This document shows positions 27,234 to 39,342 of a stretch of DNA of 64,000 nucleotides, piece after piece (position 1 is the stretch's first letter; every line of letters begins with the position of its first letter). The translations under genes were made by a program, and so were the position numbers. Source of the DNA: Diprion similis (lineage: Eukaryota > Arthropoda > Insecta > Hymenoptera > Diprionidae); the NCBI RefSeq assembly GCF_021155765.1, contig NC_060105.1, positions 4,030,001 to 4,094,000 of the forward strand, written 5' to 3'. The notes beneath the pieces were generated by a model. It ran no database searches and was not told where the DNA came from. It saw only the letters and a list, made by a program, of their open reading frames with translations.

Positions 27234-27814
27234 GCTGTGAATACCTGTTAGGCGCACGTTGAATGGCGCAAGAAAATTTCTCGTCGCCGTTACGAGGTTC
27301 AACGATGAGTGTAGGTACACCGGCTATTCTCGATTTACGATCTTCGACGTAAATCCTTTCTTCTCGTCATCCCTCCATAGAGAAGGAGGATCGAAGAGGC
27401 GATAAATACGCGTGTCGACTAAACTTCGGATTCCTCCTGCACCGCGCCTCGTTTTAAGATCAGTAGGTATAATTTCTTCACATCGTGCATTCACAGTCTG
27501 ACCTTTGTCGAGGATCCATGTTATAGGATCATGGGAATCGCGCGGCTTCTATTGCGTACGATTTTCTGCGGGAGGATTCCGGCTCCTTTCGATTACCACC
27601 TTCTTTCAGTGCATACGGTTAACAGGCCAGCTGATTTGCGCAACTTGTATATATGGTATACCGACCTAATAACTGCCCTCTTAATTATTCCGCGACTGCA
27701 AGGTTGCTCCGAGTCCGTTCTATCCCCGATAAGAAAAGTCCTCCACGTACACACAGACACAAATTCAACCCAGGTGCAATAAAATCCGCCAAGGAAATCG
27801 GCGAGCGTCGTTTC

Positions 27815-27836
27815 TTTTTTTTTTTTTTTTTTTTTT
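27815..27836. repeat. T22 homopolymer
   Basis: Twenty-two T residues followed by T-rich sequence. Likely length-variable. Confidence 0.85.
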
Positions 27837-30800
27837 ATTTTCATTTTTATTTTTCAACGGTTGTAACTCCGACGAATGGAGCAAAATTGCTTTCCAGACC
27901 GTAGAATGACGCCAATTTTCATAGTCTATCGTCTTAGCAATTTTCCAGATGCATTCGCAGGTATGCAGCAGCTGGCTTGATGCAGGCAGCTCCGTGCACT
28001 TGCAGAGCTATAATATCGGCGATCGATCATTCCTTCGAGTAATTGAGTCCTCGGAATATCGGTATGAATTTAGCTTCCGGCTGCTTCCGGTGTGCAAAGT
28101 GTCGCTTCTGATCGTCACCTGCCTTCGAGCCGTGCGACAATAACGAGCACCGATAATGACACTGATATCGGTGACGTAATGACCGGTTCGTCGTAAACGC
28201 GCTTCTTCGTGCTGCAGTTTCCGGTCTTGAGCAGCTCACTTCCGTCCTCCTTGTAAAGCCTCGCGATATCACGTTGCAAGTATACAGAGTTTTTCGACAA
28301 ATTTCTTTACGCCCGATTCTCGAGGGTCACCCTTTGCTCCGAAATTCGTACGAGATTTGCGGTGCCGACTTTCCGCGAGAGATGAAATTAATTACGTCTT
28401 AAAAAAGTGAAGAAAGTAAAAAGCGAAATGAAAAAATTTCGTCTCCAGTCGCTGCTTTAATTCTACTCCTCACTGTGTACTCGGTTAAATGATTATTATC
28501 ACGGCGTCATTAATCACGGAGCGAGAAGGGCGGCTTCATCAGTCTCCCATTCAACCAAGGGTGCATATCATACATCTTTGCAGTGTTTTTTACTACCCCA
28601 GACAAAGCATTCCAGCATAATGTAAAAGTGAAATTTTTACGGGAGAAAGTAGTCGCGCTAATTTCACGAGTTCAAAAATATTTGACATGGGACTCTATCC
28701 GTAACAGGAAACCACGAATCAACGATCGGTTTACCGCCGATCGACGCGTGGGTGAGAATCGACCTGATTTTGCTCGATGATAACGGAGCTGGTGATAAGC
28801 GTAAGGAGGGAGAGGTGAAAGCGTGCTCTAATGCATCTACGGTACACAGGATCAGGTACAGGATAACGAATGCAGCTATGTATATATGGGACGGAATAAC
28901 GGCGTCACACCTGGATGGCTAATTGGAAAGGATAGATGAATAGATCGAGGCCCAGTTATCACCGACCGATAAGGAGGAGGCGGTTTAAAACCGGCTTTAA
29001 CGGGGCGTAAAATTCAAAGAGGAGGATAAAAACGACTCGCAGGAATAATGTAACGCCGGGAAATCGGCTGCGGTATGCTGATGAAACTGATTAGGCGCAA
29101 GGTTCTGCGGTCGAGCCACTTTTTCACCCCCAAGAGACGGCCATTCAGATATTTGTGGACCCCGACGTCTCGGCGCTGCAGCATCCCAGAATGCACCGGG
29201 GCGAAGCTTGAGCATGTGGGCAACTGCAGCGCCCGCGCTTCGTAAGCGGAAATCTGCAGTTGGAGCTTCTACGGAGCCCGCTTGCATTTTGGCAAGCCAG
29301 ATTACTCGCCAAAGGGAGAAAGAAAGAAAGGAGGAAGAAGGGAACAAGGGAGTAGAGTAGAGAGTAATTGGCCGGAAATCGTAATGATCTGCTTAAAACT
29401 ATATCCCTTAACTTATGATTGCCTAAGTTTTAAACGGTGGAAGTTGAGTCGCGGAAAATGGGAATTTATTATGAATTAGCGAATTTCGAATGCGGAATAT
29501 GTTTGCTATTTTATTTAACTATATGCAATCGTTTGATGCCGATGAACATGGTTGCGTTATTTCGGTGAAACGTATCGATGTCGATCACCGACAAATTATC
29601 TCTAATTTATCTATCAGACAATTATGCAATTGACACATTAACAAACGAGCTGTATTATTCAGTTTAGTACTACGGAGTGATAATTTTATCCGTTTTACGG
29701 GATAATTAACGTTCTCTCATTTTCCTCCGTCACACGCAAACCGAGTTTCGGATAATTCCGTGGATTTCGTAGATCCGATATTGCAACGTTGCAAATCAAA
29801 CCAATAATCGATTGTACCAGTATTAGAAAATTTTATTTTACCAGTCGCCGCTTTTCACGCTTCTCATTCCCTTTCGCAATGTTTTCACCGAAGTTACGCG
29901 CGGATGAAAAATTTTCACCGAACAAACTTATACATATTCGCGGGGCGAACGTCCGCTCATTTGTAGAAAGCATGTAGTGATTTCGACGTCATTTGCAACA
30001 AGTTAATTGATCGTATTTGAATCTCTTTTTCGGTCCAAACCAATCTCCGCTATAACTCGCGGGACAATTACGCGTCCGCAGTGTTATTGTTAGAATCGGG
30101 ATTTTCCGCCACGCGGAAAACGATCCGCTAAAATATTCGCAATCGTAGAATTGTATGCAAGTTTCAGAATTGAGTACGTTCAAGCTGCTAGTTCTTCGCA
30201 CAAATAATTCTGATTCGTATTCTGATCGCATCTCTGCAGACAATCAATATTAAAAAAAAAAATATTGTTTTCGAAAATCATGAACCTCGTGTGTGTTTTC
30301 AGATCTCAGTACCGAAGTTTGACCAATTTTACATTATTTTACTTTTTTTGTTACTTTTTTGATTTCCTCAAAAAACCGTAAAATTCGATGAAAGTGTGTT
30401 TGTGGGAACTTTGGAATTTGTTTTTTGTTTCCTCAAAATTGACCAGCGATGTTGTTCGCAGATTTATTAATAAATTGAAAATCGTGATTGAGATTAATTA
30501 TCGAATGGATCGGTTAAATATCTCCGAAATAAAAATTGTGATTATTTCTGTTTTTGTCAATAATCTAGAGAATATTCGAAGTGATTGCGGTTTTTCTTAC
30601 TGGGTATGAAAATCGGCTTTCAGAATCGAGAGAAGTTTGTTTCTCGATGGTCGCCGACTGCCGTCGAGCAGATAAAGCAGCTCAGCTCGCGCGCGCCTTT
30701 ATATGTCCAAAGCCAAGCTCCGCAGGAATGTGGTTATTATTTAACATTTGCAGAGCGTTTACACGCCTGCAGTGGCCCTGGTTGCGATTTAGCGTTCCAA

Positions 30801-30875
30801 AGTCGACGCAGTGCACAGATGTAAACGCGTCGTTTGTCGACGAGAAGGAGGTGTAAGAGAAGAGAGAAGCTGAGA

Positions 30876-30900
30876 GCCAAAAGCCAAAAGCCAAAAGCCA
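30876..30900. repeat. GCCAAAA heptamer tandem repeat
   Basis: Three complete 7-base units plus four bases of a fourth, which then diverges. Confidence 0.85.
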
Positions 30901-32352
30901 GAAGCGGAAAAAGCAGAAACTAAATGCGGTTGAATCCGGACTTTGAAAAGTCTGAGAAGTTTTTATTCTGTACAGTTCTTGTAAAATATAAGGTCTAAAC
31001 TTTTTGTCGTCAACTTACGACGAGTTGCCCGGTAAAAAGCATGGCGTAAAAATTAAAATAATCTCAGAGTCGCGGTTTCTTTGCTGCACTTGCGTATTGT
31101 GTTTATGCCGTGCAATTTGCGGCCCTTCAGACCTTAGTTTGCCAAAAGCGCCAAGTTGTCTTAACGAGTTTCACTTCTCGGTGACGTTTTGCACAGGGAT
31201 AGGAAAATTCAGAAACAGAAAATAAAGACAAGAGAAAATACGATGTTTCATTTACGGAAATATTCTTACACTGTGAAAATTATTATTACATTCTTTTCTC
31301 TCGAGTTTCTTACATAAAGCCATTCACATTCACCGGCTGGTCTAACAGAATAAACGTGGCATGATTTCGCTGCATAGCGCGAATTGCGCGTTCGTTCGAT
31401 CGATTAAATTTGATCGAGGAGTTGAAATCCTCTCACGTTTTTACTCAAGCTCATTAGCCGTCCCGAGTGCTGCAATGTAATCGCTGCGTGTTCAAGATGA
31501 AAAGAAATATAGTTGTAAATTGGCCCCGAATCTAGAATCAATTATCTCTAATCGTAAGGAGAAAATAAAATTCTCTTGTAACGTGTTGCGTCGATTCTCC
31601 GAGCAAGAATATTATTATTTCCACGCAAGACCGTTTACCTAGGTATTACATCTGTATCTTTATACGTTCATATTATACTTAGTTAATGTAAACTTAGTTT
31701 CACCTAGAAAATATTTCATACACGAAACACCTTCGCCTCTGCGCATATTATGATATTGCACACTCGTTTTGCCAAGAATTATTCCGCTCTCGGCACTTCC
31801 GTTTTATTATTGTTGTTATTGTTATTATTATTATTTGTCCGAAGAATATATATGTATTATACAGGATACCTGAAAATGATCTATGCCTTGGCTGTTCCTT
31901 CTGAAGTTCAGGAATTGTGTAAATTTTCAACCGAAGCAAGTATTCCCAAAAGTGAAAAGCAGTCTCGCAAAAAGCATTGGAAAGGAAAAAAATTTTGATA
32001 GAAACTGTGAGGGGCTAAAACCGATCGAACAGATTCAATTAAACTTTCGGTAGTGCAGTTGGACGATAAAAACAGACGCCTGTGTATAGATCGAGCGGGA
32101 AAAAAAATTTCCCGGTTTTGGCCTGAAGCCAGTAAAGCAAAAGGAATCAAAATACCTGGAGCAGCGAGACGTGTTTAAATCGGCGAAATTCGGCGGTGAA
32201 TTTTTTTTTTTTTTTTGTTCCACATTTTTCCTCAATTTCTCTCTGTTTTTTACGATTAATCTAGCGGGTCAGGCGACCCCGGTTTTTCGATCCGGGAACA
32301 CGGAAGCGTCTTGCGGACGGCGGTAGCCCACGCGGTTCGTTCTAGCGCGTGC

Positions 32353-32380
32353 ATAGATAGATAGATAGATAGATAGATAG
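32353..32380. repeat. (ATAG)7 tetranucleotide microsatellite
   Basis: Seven perfect units in non-coding DNA. Confidence 0.95.
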
Positions 32381-35104
32381 ACGGCTGCATTCGTATCGGT
32401 AAACCGAGTAGAACGAGTCGAGCCGCCTGCTCCACCTATTGCATAACCGACTTTCGAGCTGCGCTATAGCCGGTGTGCAGTTGCGGCTGCATTTCATCCG
32501 CGTCCACCTTCGAGTCGACATCGAGGAGTTAGTCGTCGACTCCCACACGCCGATTGATTGTCGTACAGGAAACTAGGTTGGGGTCAAAAAGTGGAGGAAA
32601 TGGACTGATAAGGGATAAGGGTTGATTTATGAAGATCGAATTTTAAGAGGGAGGAAATTTGGTTCGCGGAAATTTTTGATTATGGAATAGAGAAAGAATC
32701 GAATTCTCAAACCGATGAACGTTCGATAGAAAAGTCGGAATATTCGAATTTTAAAAAGAGATGAATTTTAAAACGTAAAAAGACGAAGCACAGAAAAATG
32801 AGAAAATTGAATTCGCGAATCTTTGTGTGAATCCGAATTACTGAATTTTAAAATATGCGATGCTAAAGAGTAGAAAGAAAAAAGTTTGCCAGTCATTTTT
32901 CTAAGTCTTATGATTCTGTAAATATTTCACGCTTTTGAAAGTTGGATATGTTATGAACCTTCTTTTCTATGGCTATTCCACTTTGTTTCTATCCCCACCA
33001 TAAAAATGGAATTCCATTCAACAGTCTCAGGATTATGAAGTAATTAGTTTAATTACATTTGTCAAGTTTTCAAATGAAAATCGTCTACGAAGAAACCAAA
33101 ACTTCATGCTTTTTGAATTATTTGTTGCTTTTAGAAAATAGCTCAGTTGACGTAAGCTTATGGAAAATTTCATCACCGTCTTTTAGTATCAAAACGTTAA
33201 TCGTTAACTTATTTAATTGAATTGATTTTATTGACGAGAAAATTTTCACTTTCCTATTCAACGATCATATTTAAGTTTCCTTTCAAACCGCGATTGAATT
33301 AGACGAGTACAGACAATTCGTAGGGGTTAAGCCGACTCACACGACCTCCGATATCATCGTTGTAACCTGATTTCCGGAGACGAAGCTATTTCCGATTTGG
33401 AAGATAATAATTCTCACACCGCACGAAAGCGATCGACGTTTTTTTTTCCATTCATTTATTTATTAACTCATCTTTGCCAACCTTTGGAAAAACTGAAAAA
33501 TTTGGAAATCAATTAACCGATCAAGTTAGACGAACCGATTTATCCGCAGCACGTTTTTACCGGTGACAAAAGTATAACAACAGAGTTATAGTTGTAAATT
33601 TTTTACGTAACACATGTAACGAGGATGTGAAAACGGGTGAAACCTTATTCATGAAATCGTCAGGAGATCCATGGGAACGGTTTATTCTCTTATATTTATT
33701 ATTTACATACCCGTAGGTAAGACAAAGTTGTAACGTTATTCACGTACACTGAGTTACAGAGAACGGCGGGCACACCAACATCATGCATTGTAGTTGCGCT
33801 GCGCTATTATCTTAGACTAAGCCTCAAGAGCCGCGGTGTATTTGCCAGCTGCGGTTCGCCTCGACCGTTTTAAAGTGTACAATGATTACCTGAAATATCT
33901 GAACAAATGATCGTAGACGGCGTTTCTTGCTTGGATAAAGATATCGTCAAGACGGGGGTAAGAATCCAGCGTGCAATCGGATCGGCGGATTTATTGCTGA
34001 GCGAATTAATCGGGATTTGCAATATTTTTACTCCCCGAGAATCAAAGAGTGTTGATTAAAATACGACGAACATAATTTAACGTCTGCGGTAGTTGGAGTA
34101 TAAAAAATTCAAAATTCTTACAAGAATGGAAATCATGAATGGGTGAAAAAGGGTTTGCCAATTTGAAAAAAAAAGTGCTCAACGAATACCAATGCCAAGG
34201 TTAATCCCGCGGGATTTATCGCCAAATCTTTGCTCAAGATATGAAATACCGGAAGCATCGTCAAGGAGACCCGGAAGTCGAGGTGCGACTCGATTCCACG
34301 CGTCTGATCAGCTGTTGCCAGGTTTTCCGGTGCGCATGGTTGACATGCAAGCATGTAACGACATAAAATAATAATTCAAAACCATCGAGTCGTGTAATTT
34401 AGACAAACGAGGATGCTTATAGGTGGCAGAAGCGCCGAACGTTTCCCGAACGATCGCGGGAAATCGAAATCAGAGAGTCAACAGGTGGCCGCCTCGTATC
34501 CGGGAGGATTTCGTCGCGTTTGCAAAAGAGGTACGAGGGGGTCTTCGGGGCTAAACTGTCGGAAATCGACTCGAAACGAAGGGAAAAAATCGGGCTTCAA
34601 CGTTGCGTGGAAAACGCGGATTATATAGAGCGTTTTAGAAGTGCGCTTGAGGCGAGCACAGAATTGGTGCAAAATGAGCGAGTTGCATACGTGCCTCCGG
34701 GAGGCAATTTATTTCTGAAAGAATTCAGGTCGTCGGGGTCACTTGAGGCCGTCAAGCTTTTTAGTCGCTTACCTTTTAAGTTGCGATAGAACACGCTCGT
34801 TAATCGGTTCGATTAAGCTGCGCTCTTTTATAACCACCGAGCGATATTCCGGAGAAGGTTCAGTTTTCGATTCTTCGAAAATCCACCCTCCGGTTGCCTA
34901 ATTTTACCCCAAAAATAACCGCTGACACTTCTCAACCTCGAGATTGAAGAATGGGCCGTTTTTCATGATCGCTGCTTGCTTTCTAAACCAAGACGCGGAG
35001 ATTATCATATTATTTACGTGCCTTGCACCGAGACGGATTGTATGCACATACATATTTCTCCACGGGTATAAAATCTCTAACGAATGCGAATTATTATAAA
35101 GAAA

Positions 35105-35121
35105 GAGAGAGAGAGAGAGAG
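35105..35121. repeat. (GA)n dinucleotide repeat
   Basis: About eight GA units in non-coding sequence. Confidence 0.85.
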
Positions 35122-36084
35122 CCTTGCATGCTTTGTAATCGTAACACGGTAACCCCGACTAATTATCCGCCTCTTGTGGTATTGAAAGGAAAGAATTGAA
35201 AGATCGAGAGAAAAAATGAACCTGAAGAATATAATGGGAATAATGGGAAAGAAAATAGCCATTTTATGCACCGCTTATGCAACCATCTCCTAGGCACTAA
35301 CGATGTGTAGTTCCGAACCTGATTGGTGGCTGCATTGGACTTCTATCCGTGCCAAGGTAACCACACATTGTTAGATATCTTGGAAAAGGCAGCTCAGAAC
35401 TCCCGGCTCTCCATCTTGAACGTAAATCGCCTTTTAAATCCTCTAATGCGGCGATATCAGAACCGATAAAACGGTGGATACAACAAGACGGAGATGATTA
35501 CGACTATGATGATGATGATGAATCTCCAGGCCACGGCTTCCTCGATTAAATTTCCCATGGCCTTGCTTTTCCTACGAAAATTCTAAGCCATCGTTTCTAA
35601 CAGGAGAGAATAATTTCTTTGGCACGATGACTCCACACTGTAATTTGGGAACGGTTATAATTTATACGTCTTGTTAATCAAACACCCACTAAAAAATTAT
35701 CTCGTGATTTTCTGAAAGAGATTACGTAAAATCTTGGAGAGGAAAATGTTTTCATGAAATGGAAAAACTCCTTGTCAAGTGGGTAAAAACTTAGATTGTC
35801 AAATTTTTGCAAATTTAACACGGAGGTTGCATGCATTGCTGCACCGTTTCTTCTCGTCGAAGCTCATAGATTGCTTTTCCAGTGCGAGGAAACAAAGAAT
35901 TGCCTAATTGTTCTCTAAACATCGCTGACCCGAAGCTGTTGAACTCCGACGAATGATTTCCACTCTAAAATGATTAGACGAGTCGCAGAAACGAATTCTA
36001 GAGAATTCGTTCATGCAATAATTCGAGCAGCTGTGAATCGCGAAATTTGATCAAAGTCTGCGATTTCTACGGCGTTGAAAGAAA

Positions 36085-36659
36085 ATGATTAAAAACCAGG
36101 ATCAGATCAGTGTCTTAGAGTTTCCAAGAAATTCAGCTCAACTTCGCCGATGGTTTCTAGCCAAGACTATTTCGAGTATACCATCGAAAATTGTAGGAGA
36201 ATTTAATCGTCAGAATCTGAGAACTGTGCAGAATGATTTGAAAAACGGTATAATCCGCAAGTATGGGAAAAGCGTAAGTGCGGTGGGAAATTGCGTCAGT
36301 CAGAACGCAGCGCAAATCTGCATAATCCTTAGTCGCGAGTTTCCCAATTTGAGGGTACCTACACCTGCAGAGGTTGCAGCCGTCGGTGACGGGCGCGGTA
36401 GGCGCGTAACGGCGGCAACCACGCCTTCAGGAATCGTCATAGGTGACCCGGTCCGGCCGATCGGCGATATGGAAGCAACGGAGGAAAGAGGACGGAGGGA
36501 AGGGAGCCAGCAACCCGCCACCTTCGCGGTGGCGGCTAACCAACCTCGGAGGATTATAGTTAGTTTTTCTGGGGCGGAGGCAGGGGGGTGGGATAGTGAG
36601 GCTTTCGAAAGGATGGTGATTGTGGAGCGTGGCCGGCGTGGCTCGCGTTGACTAGGGAG
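36085..36659. other. Upstream region of first GP-repeat gene
   Basis: This stretch becomes GC-rich towards the TATA box at 36660 and is probably proximal promoter and enhancer sequence for the gene starting at 36739. A 188-codon plus-strand frame spans it, but it ends only eight bases before the TATA box. Its N- and C-terminal halves differ sharply in composition, so I treat it as chance. Confidence 0.4.
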
Positions 36660-36693
36660 TATATAAGGCCCACCGACCCAGCCCAAGTCAGTC
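36660..36693 (+). promoter_or_regulatory. Core promoter: TATA box plus TCAGTC initiator
   Basis: TATATAAG lies at 36660-36667 and TCAGTC at 36688-36693. The initiator A (36690) is 30 bases from the TATA start, the canonical insect spacing. It predicts a 49-base 5' UTR before the ATG at 36739. Confidence 0.85.
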
Positions 36694-36738
36694 ATTCACC
36701 GGACTAGCAGCCCAACCACCACCACACACTCACCAAAC

Positions 36739-39342
36739 ATGAAGGCCTTTGTGAGTATTCGGGCCTTCTCTTACGGCGAATTATCCGGGACCATAATCCG
36801 TACCTGAAGCCGCTTTTCCATCATCACGTGCTTTTTGAGAAAATTTTAAAACCATCGCGGTATCAGATAATAACCAGAGTAACAAACTGCTGGCCCTTTC
36901 ATTTTTCTATACACTTTCTTCCTCGTTTTATTATATCGCTGCACTGCAGCAGTAAACTTCGATTCCATACCTCGAATACGCGACATTATTATTCCTTTGG
37001 TCACAAAACTTTTTACTACCAGTCGATAAAATCGGTCATATATATATATATATATCTATATATACGATTACGGGTGAACCCTTAAACCCGAAAGAGAATC
37101 CGGGAAGTATCAAACGGGACAACGTAGCTTCCAATGTTCTGAAAATTCACTACGATTGTATATCGAGGATCATAAAAATCGCTTCGGTTTCGTCTGATTT
37201 TGAGGAAATTTCAAGTCGCCGCGACATTACGGGACAATAAAACGCAGCCTCTAGCTTCCGGGCGAGTAAATAGCACCTTTGGTGCACCGTTGCATTAGCG
37301 AGAAAGGATGTGAAAGTTTATTCGCGAGTATGTATATCATGTAATATGAACATGCATAGAGTAACGTCGGTCTCTCACGACATTTGTATGTAACTGTTGT
37401 ACGCGTGTTTCTCAGTGATCCGGGATCGTCAGCGAGACGTTTGACGTCGGGATAGCCGCGGGTGGTCGAAATAATATCGTTCGAGTGTTAATAATCCGGG
37501 ATGACTTCCTTTCTAAACTCAACTTCCTATGTATAATCATGCAATGGAATCGAGTCCAAGTAGCTGCACTTTGACGAGGCAAAACGACGAAAGCTACACC
37601 CGTCGGTTGTAAAATATATAACATTATAGAGCTGCGGAGAACAAGCATCACTTTTCTCCGAGACGGTTGTTATAGACCGGGAATGAATTATGCGGAACCG
37701 TTACCACGGATGGTGATATAATCTATTCCAGTAGACTCGCTTCTCCCCTGACGTCGCGAAAGTTTAACGACGGGAATGGAAAATATCGAGTGAGTAATAC
37801 TTTTTGCCGACTAGCCTGCAGCTCTCGACTGGTTAGTTAGCCGACTCTCGGACTCTGCCGCGATCCATAAAACTGGCTTAGAAAGAATTTTTCACCTAAT
37901 ACGGAATCCCGACCGGAATCGAGGCGTGGTGGCGAACGAACGAACGAACGACTCAGAATCGGCTCAGCTCGCCTGAACCAGATGGCAAAAATGCAACTAG
38001 CATTAGCTCGAGTTACGAAAGGTTGCATCATCACCACGACACGCCGCCTTTCCTCCTCGTTTGCCAATGGAAATTCACGCGGTTTTCTCGTCTCGGCACA
38101 CGCGATCCTCGCGTCCGGTATCCGTTACCGACGTTAGACGCCAGTGAAAGCGAAGCATTAAAGCATTAACGACCGCCCGGTTCTCCCTCTTCCTCATCCC
38201 TCAACCACCGGCAATGCACAGTACCGAGGACTGCAACGAGATCGGGAAACCTCATTGTTCCAGATTGTGTTCGCCTGTCTGGCAGTGGCGACCGCTCGCG
38301 CCGGCATCGCCCACGGACCAGTCATCTCCTACGGTGGACACGGCGGCGGCCACGGTGCCGGCATCGCCCTGGTCAGCGGCGGACACGGAGGCCTTGGTGG
38401 AGGCTACGGAGGCTACGGAGGCGGATACGCCGGACACGGAGGCGCTGGCCTCAGCGGCGGACTCGCAGCCGGAGCTGGTACCGCAGCTTCTCTCCAAGGC
38501 GGAGCCTCTAGCTTGGGAAGCGGTGGTCTAGGAGCCAGCTACGCGGCCGGAGCAGCGGCCGCTGCTGGTGCTGCAGGAGTTCAACAGATCGTCTCTGGTG
38601 GTGGGTGAACCGAAATCCGATTCGTGCTAGCTCGCCGTCTCCCGCACGCCTAAACGCTTTTTTTCTTCCATAGGAGTGACCGGTGGTAGGTCCGACATCG
38701 GACCCGCGGAGGGACCCAAGGCCAACGTCGGACCCCAGAGCGGACCTTCCGATCTCGTCGGACCCCAGGAGGGCGCCAAGTCCATCGGTGGACCCCGTAC
38801 CGGACCCTCAAGCCTCGTAGGACCCGCTGCCGGACCCTCAACCCTGGTAGGACCCTCCCAGGGAACCGCCACCCTCGTAGGACCATCCCAGGCGACCGCT
38901 AACCTGGTCGGACCCAGCTACGGTGGAGTCGCTTTCTACGCCGGATCCGGTGGAATCAACGGTGACGACGGTAGCTCTGGCTCCGCCGCTGCCGCCGCTC
39001 CCGGAGGTCTTGGAGGCGCTGGTGAGTCCCGGTCGACAAGCGACGGCGACGTCGACGCTCGAGAGCGAGCGATGCACTGCTAACAAGCCCGATTCTTTTC
39101 CTCTAGGTATCGCTCTTGGTGGAGGTGCTGGTTTCGGACTCGGCGGAGGATTCGCCGGAGGATACGGAGGCCCCGGTGCCATCGCCGTCGTCGGTGGAGG
39201 CCCAGGAATCGCCGGTGGAATCGGCGGCCACGACGCCGGAGTCGCCGTGATCAACGGACCCTCCGGAGCCATCCACGCCGGACTCGGTTCCCACGGAGCC
39301 ATCATCCCGGCCCCAGTTTCCATCGGTCACGGCAAGTGGTAG
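36739..39342 (+). CDS. Secreted Gly-rich/GP-decapeptide cuticle-like protein (310 aa)
   Basis: Four exons join in frame: 36739-36750 (M-K-A-F), 38264-38600, 38674-39021 and 39107-39342, giving 310 codons plus TAG. The first intron is 1.5 kb in phase 0; the others are 73 and 85 bases in phase 1. The signal peptide is about 17 residues, ending A-T-A-R-A. Exon 2 is Gly/His/Ala-rich, with G-G-Y-G-G-Y and G-H-G-G-G-H runs. Exon 3 holds eight ten-residue repeats around G-P-x-x-G-P-S-x-L-V. Exon 4 is Gly-rich, with G-P-S-G-A-I and a G-H-G-K-W end. There is no Rebers-Riddiford chitin-binding consensus. Low complexity, hydrophobicity and secretion fit structural cuticle or matrix proteins such as apidermins; the family name is inference. 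It shares its last-intron position and C-terminus with the next two genes. The exon 2 donor is not the only possible choice, but it keeps the frame. Confidence 0.82.
36751..38263 (+). other. First intron of the 310-aa gene
   Basis: A 1513-base phase-0 intron sits right after the fourth codon, from GTGAGT to CAG. A tiny first coding exon followed by a long intron is common in insect cuticular protein genes. It contains an AT microsatellite near 37038-37063 and a (GAAC)n run near 37933. It may house regulatory elements, but I recognise none. Confidence 0.75.
38674..38913 (+). repeat. Eight 30-bp coding repeats (decapeptide array)
   Basis: Within exon 3 the protein runs in steps of ten residues, each starting G-P. 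Examples are G-P-R-T-G-P-S-S-L-V and G-P-A-A-G-P-S-T-L-V, and the last unit drifts to G-P-S-Y-G-G-V-A-F-Y. At the DNA level this is a roughly 30-bp tandem array and so prone to unequal crossing-over. Confidence 0.8.

Larger units (their letters stand above)
27264..36084. other. No recognised gene
   Basis: Nearly 9 kb without a supportable exon. It contains a T22 tract at 27815-27836, a short GCCAAAA tandem at 30876-30900, a (TTA)-rich run around 31803-31835, (ATAG)7 at 32353-32380 and (GA)n at 35105-35121. Open frames such as 28997-29347 (minus) and 34520-34789 (plus) lack splice, signal-peptide or domain support. Confidence 0.45.

Noticed and set aside
30699..30710. Minus-strand CATATAAAGG as a TATA box
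   Set aside because: No initiator at the expected spacing and no open frame behind it.
32600..32620. String resembling the 3' half of insect miR-184
   Set aside because: Only the 3' part (ACTGATAAGGG) matches. The seed is absent and I see no hairpin.
36085..36651. 188-codon plus-strand open frame just upstream of the first cluster gene
   Set aside because: It ends eight bases before a perfect TATA box and has no signal peptide or domain. Its composition changes midway to GC-rich promoter-like sequence.
38838..39330. Long minus-strand Pro/Ser-rich frames opposite the first cluster gene
   Set aside because: They are antisense shadows of a GC-rich G-P repeat coding region with verified sense splicing.
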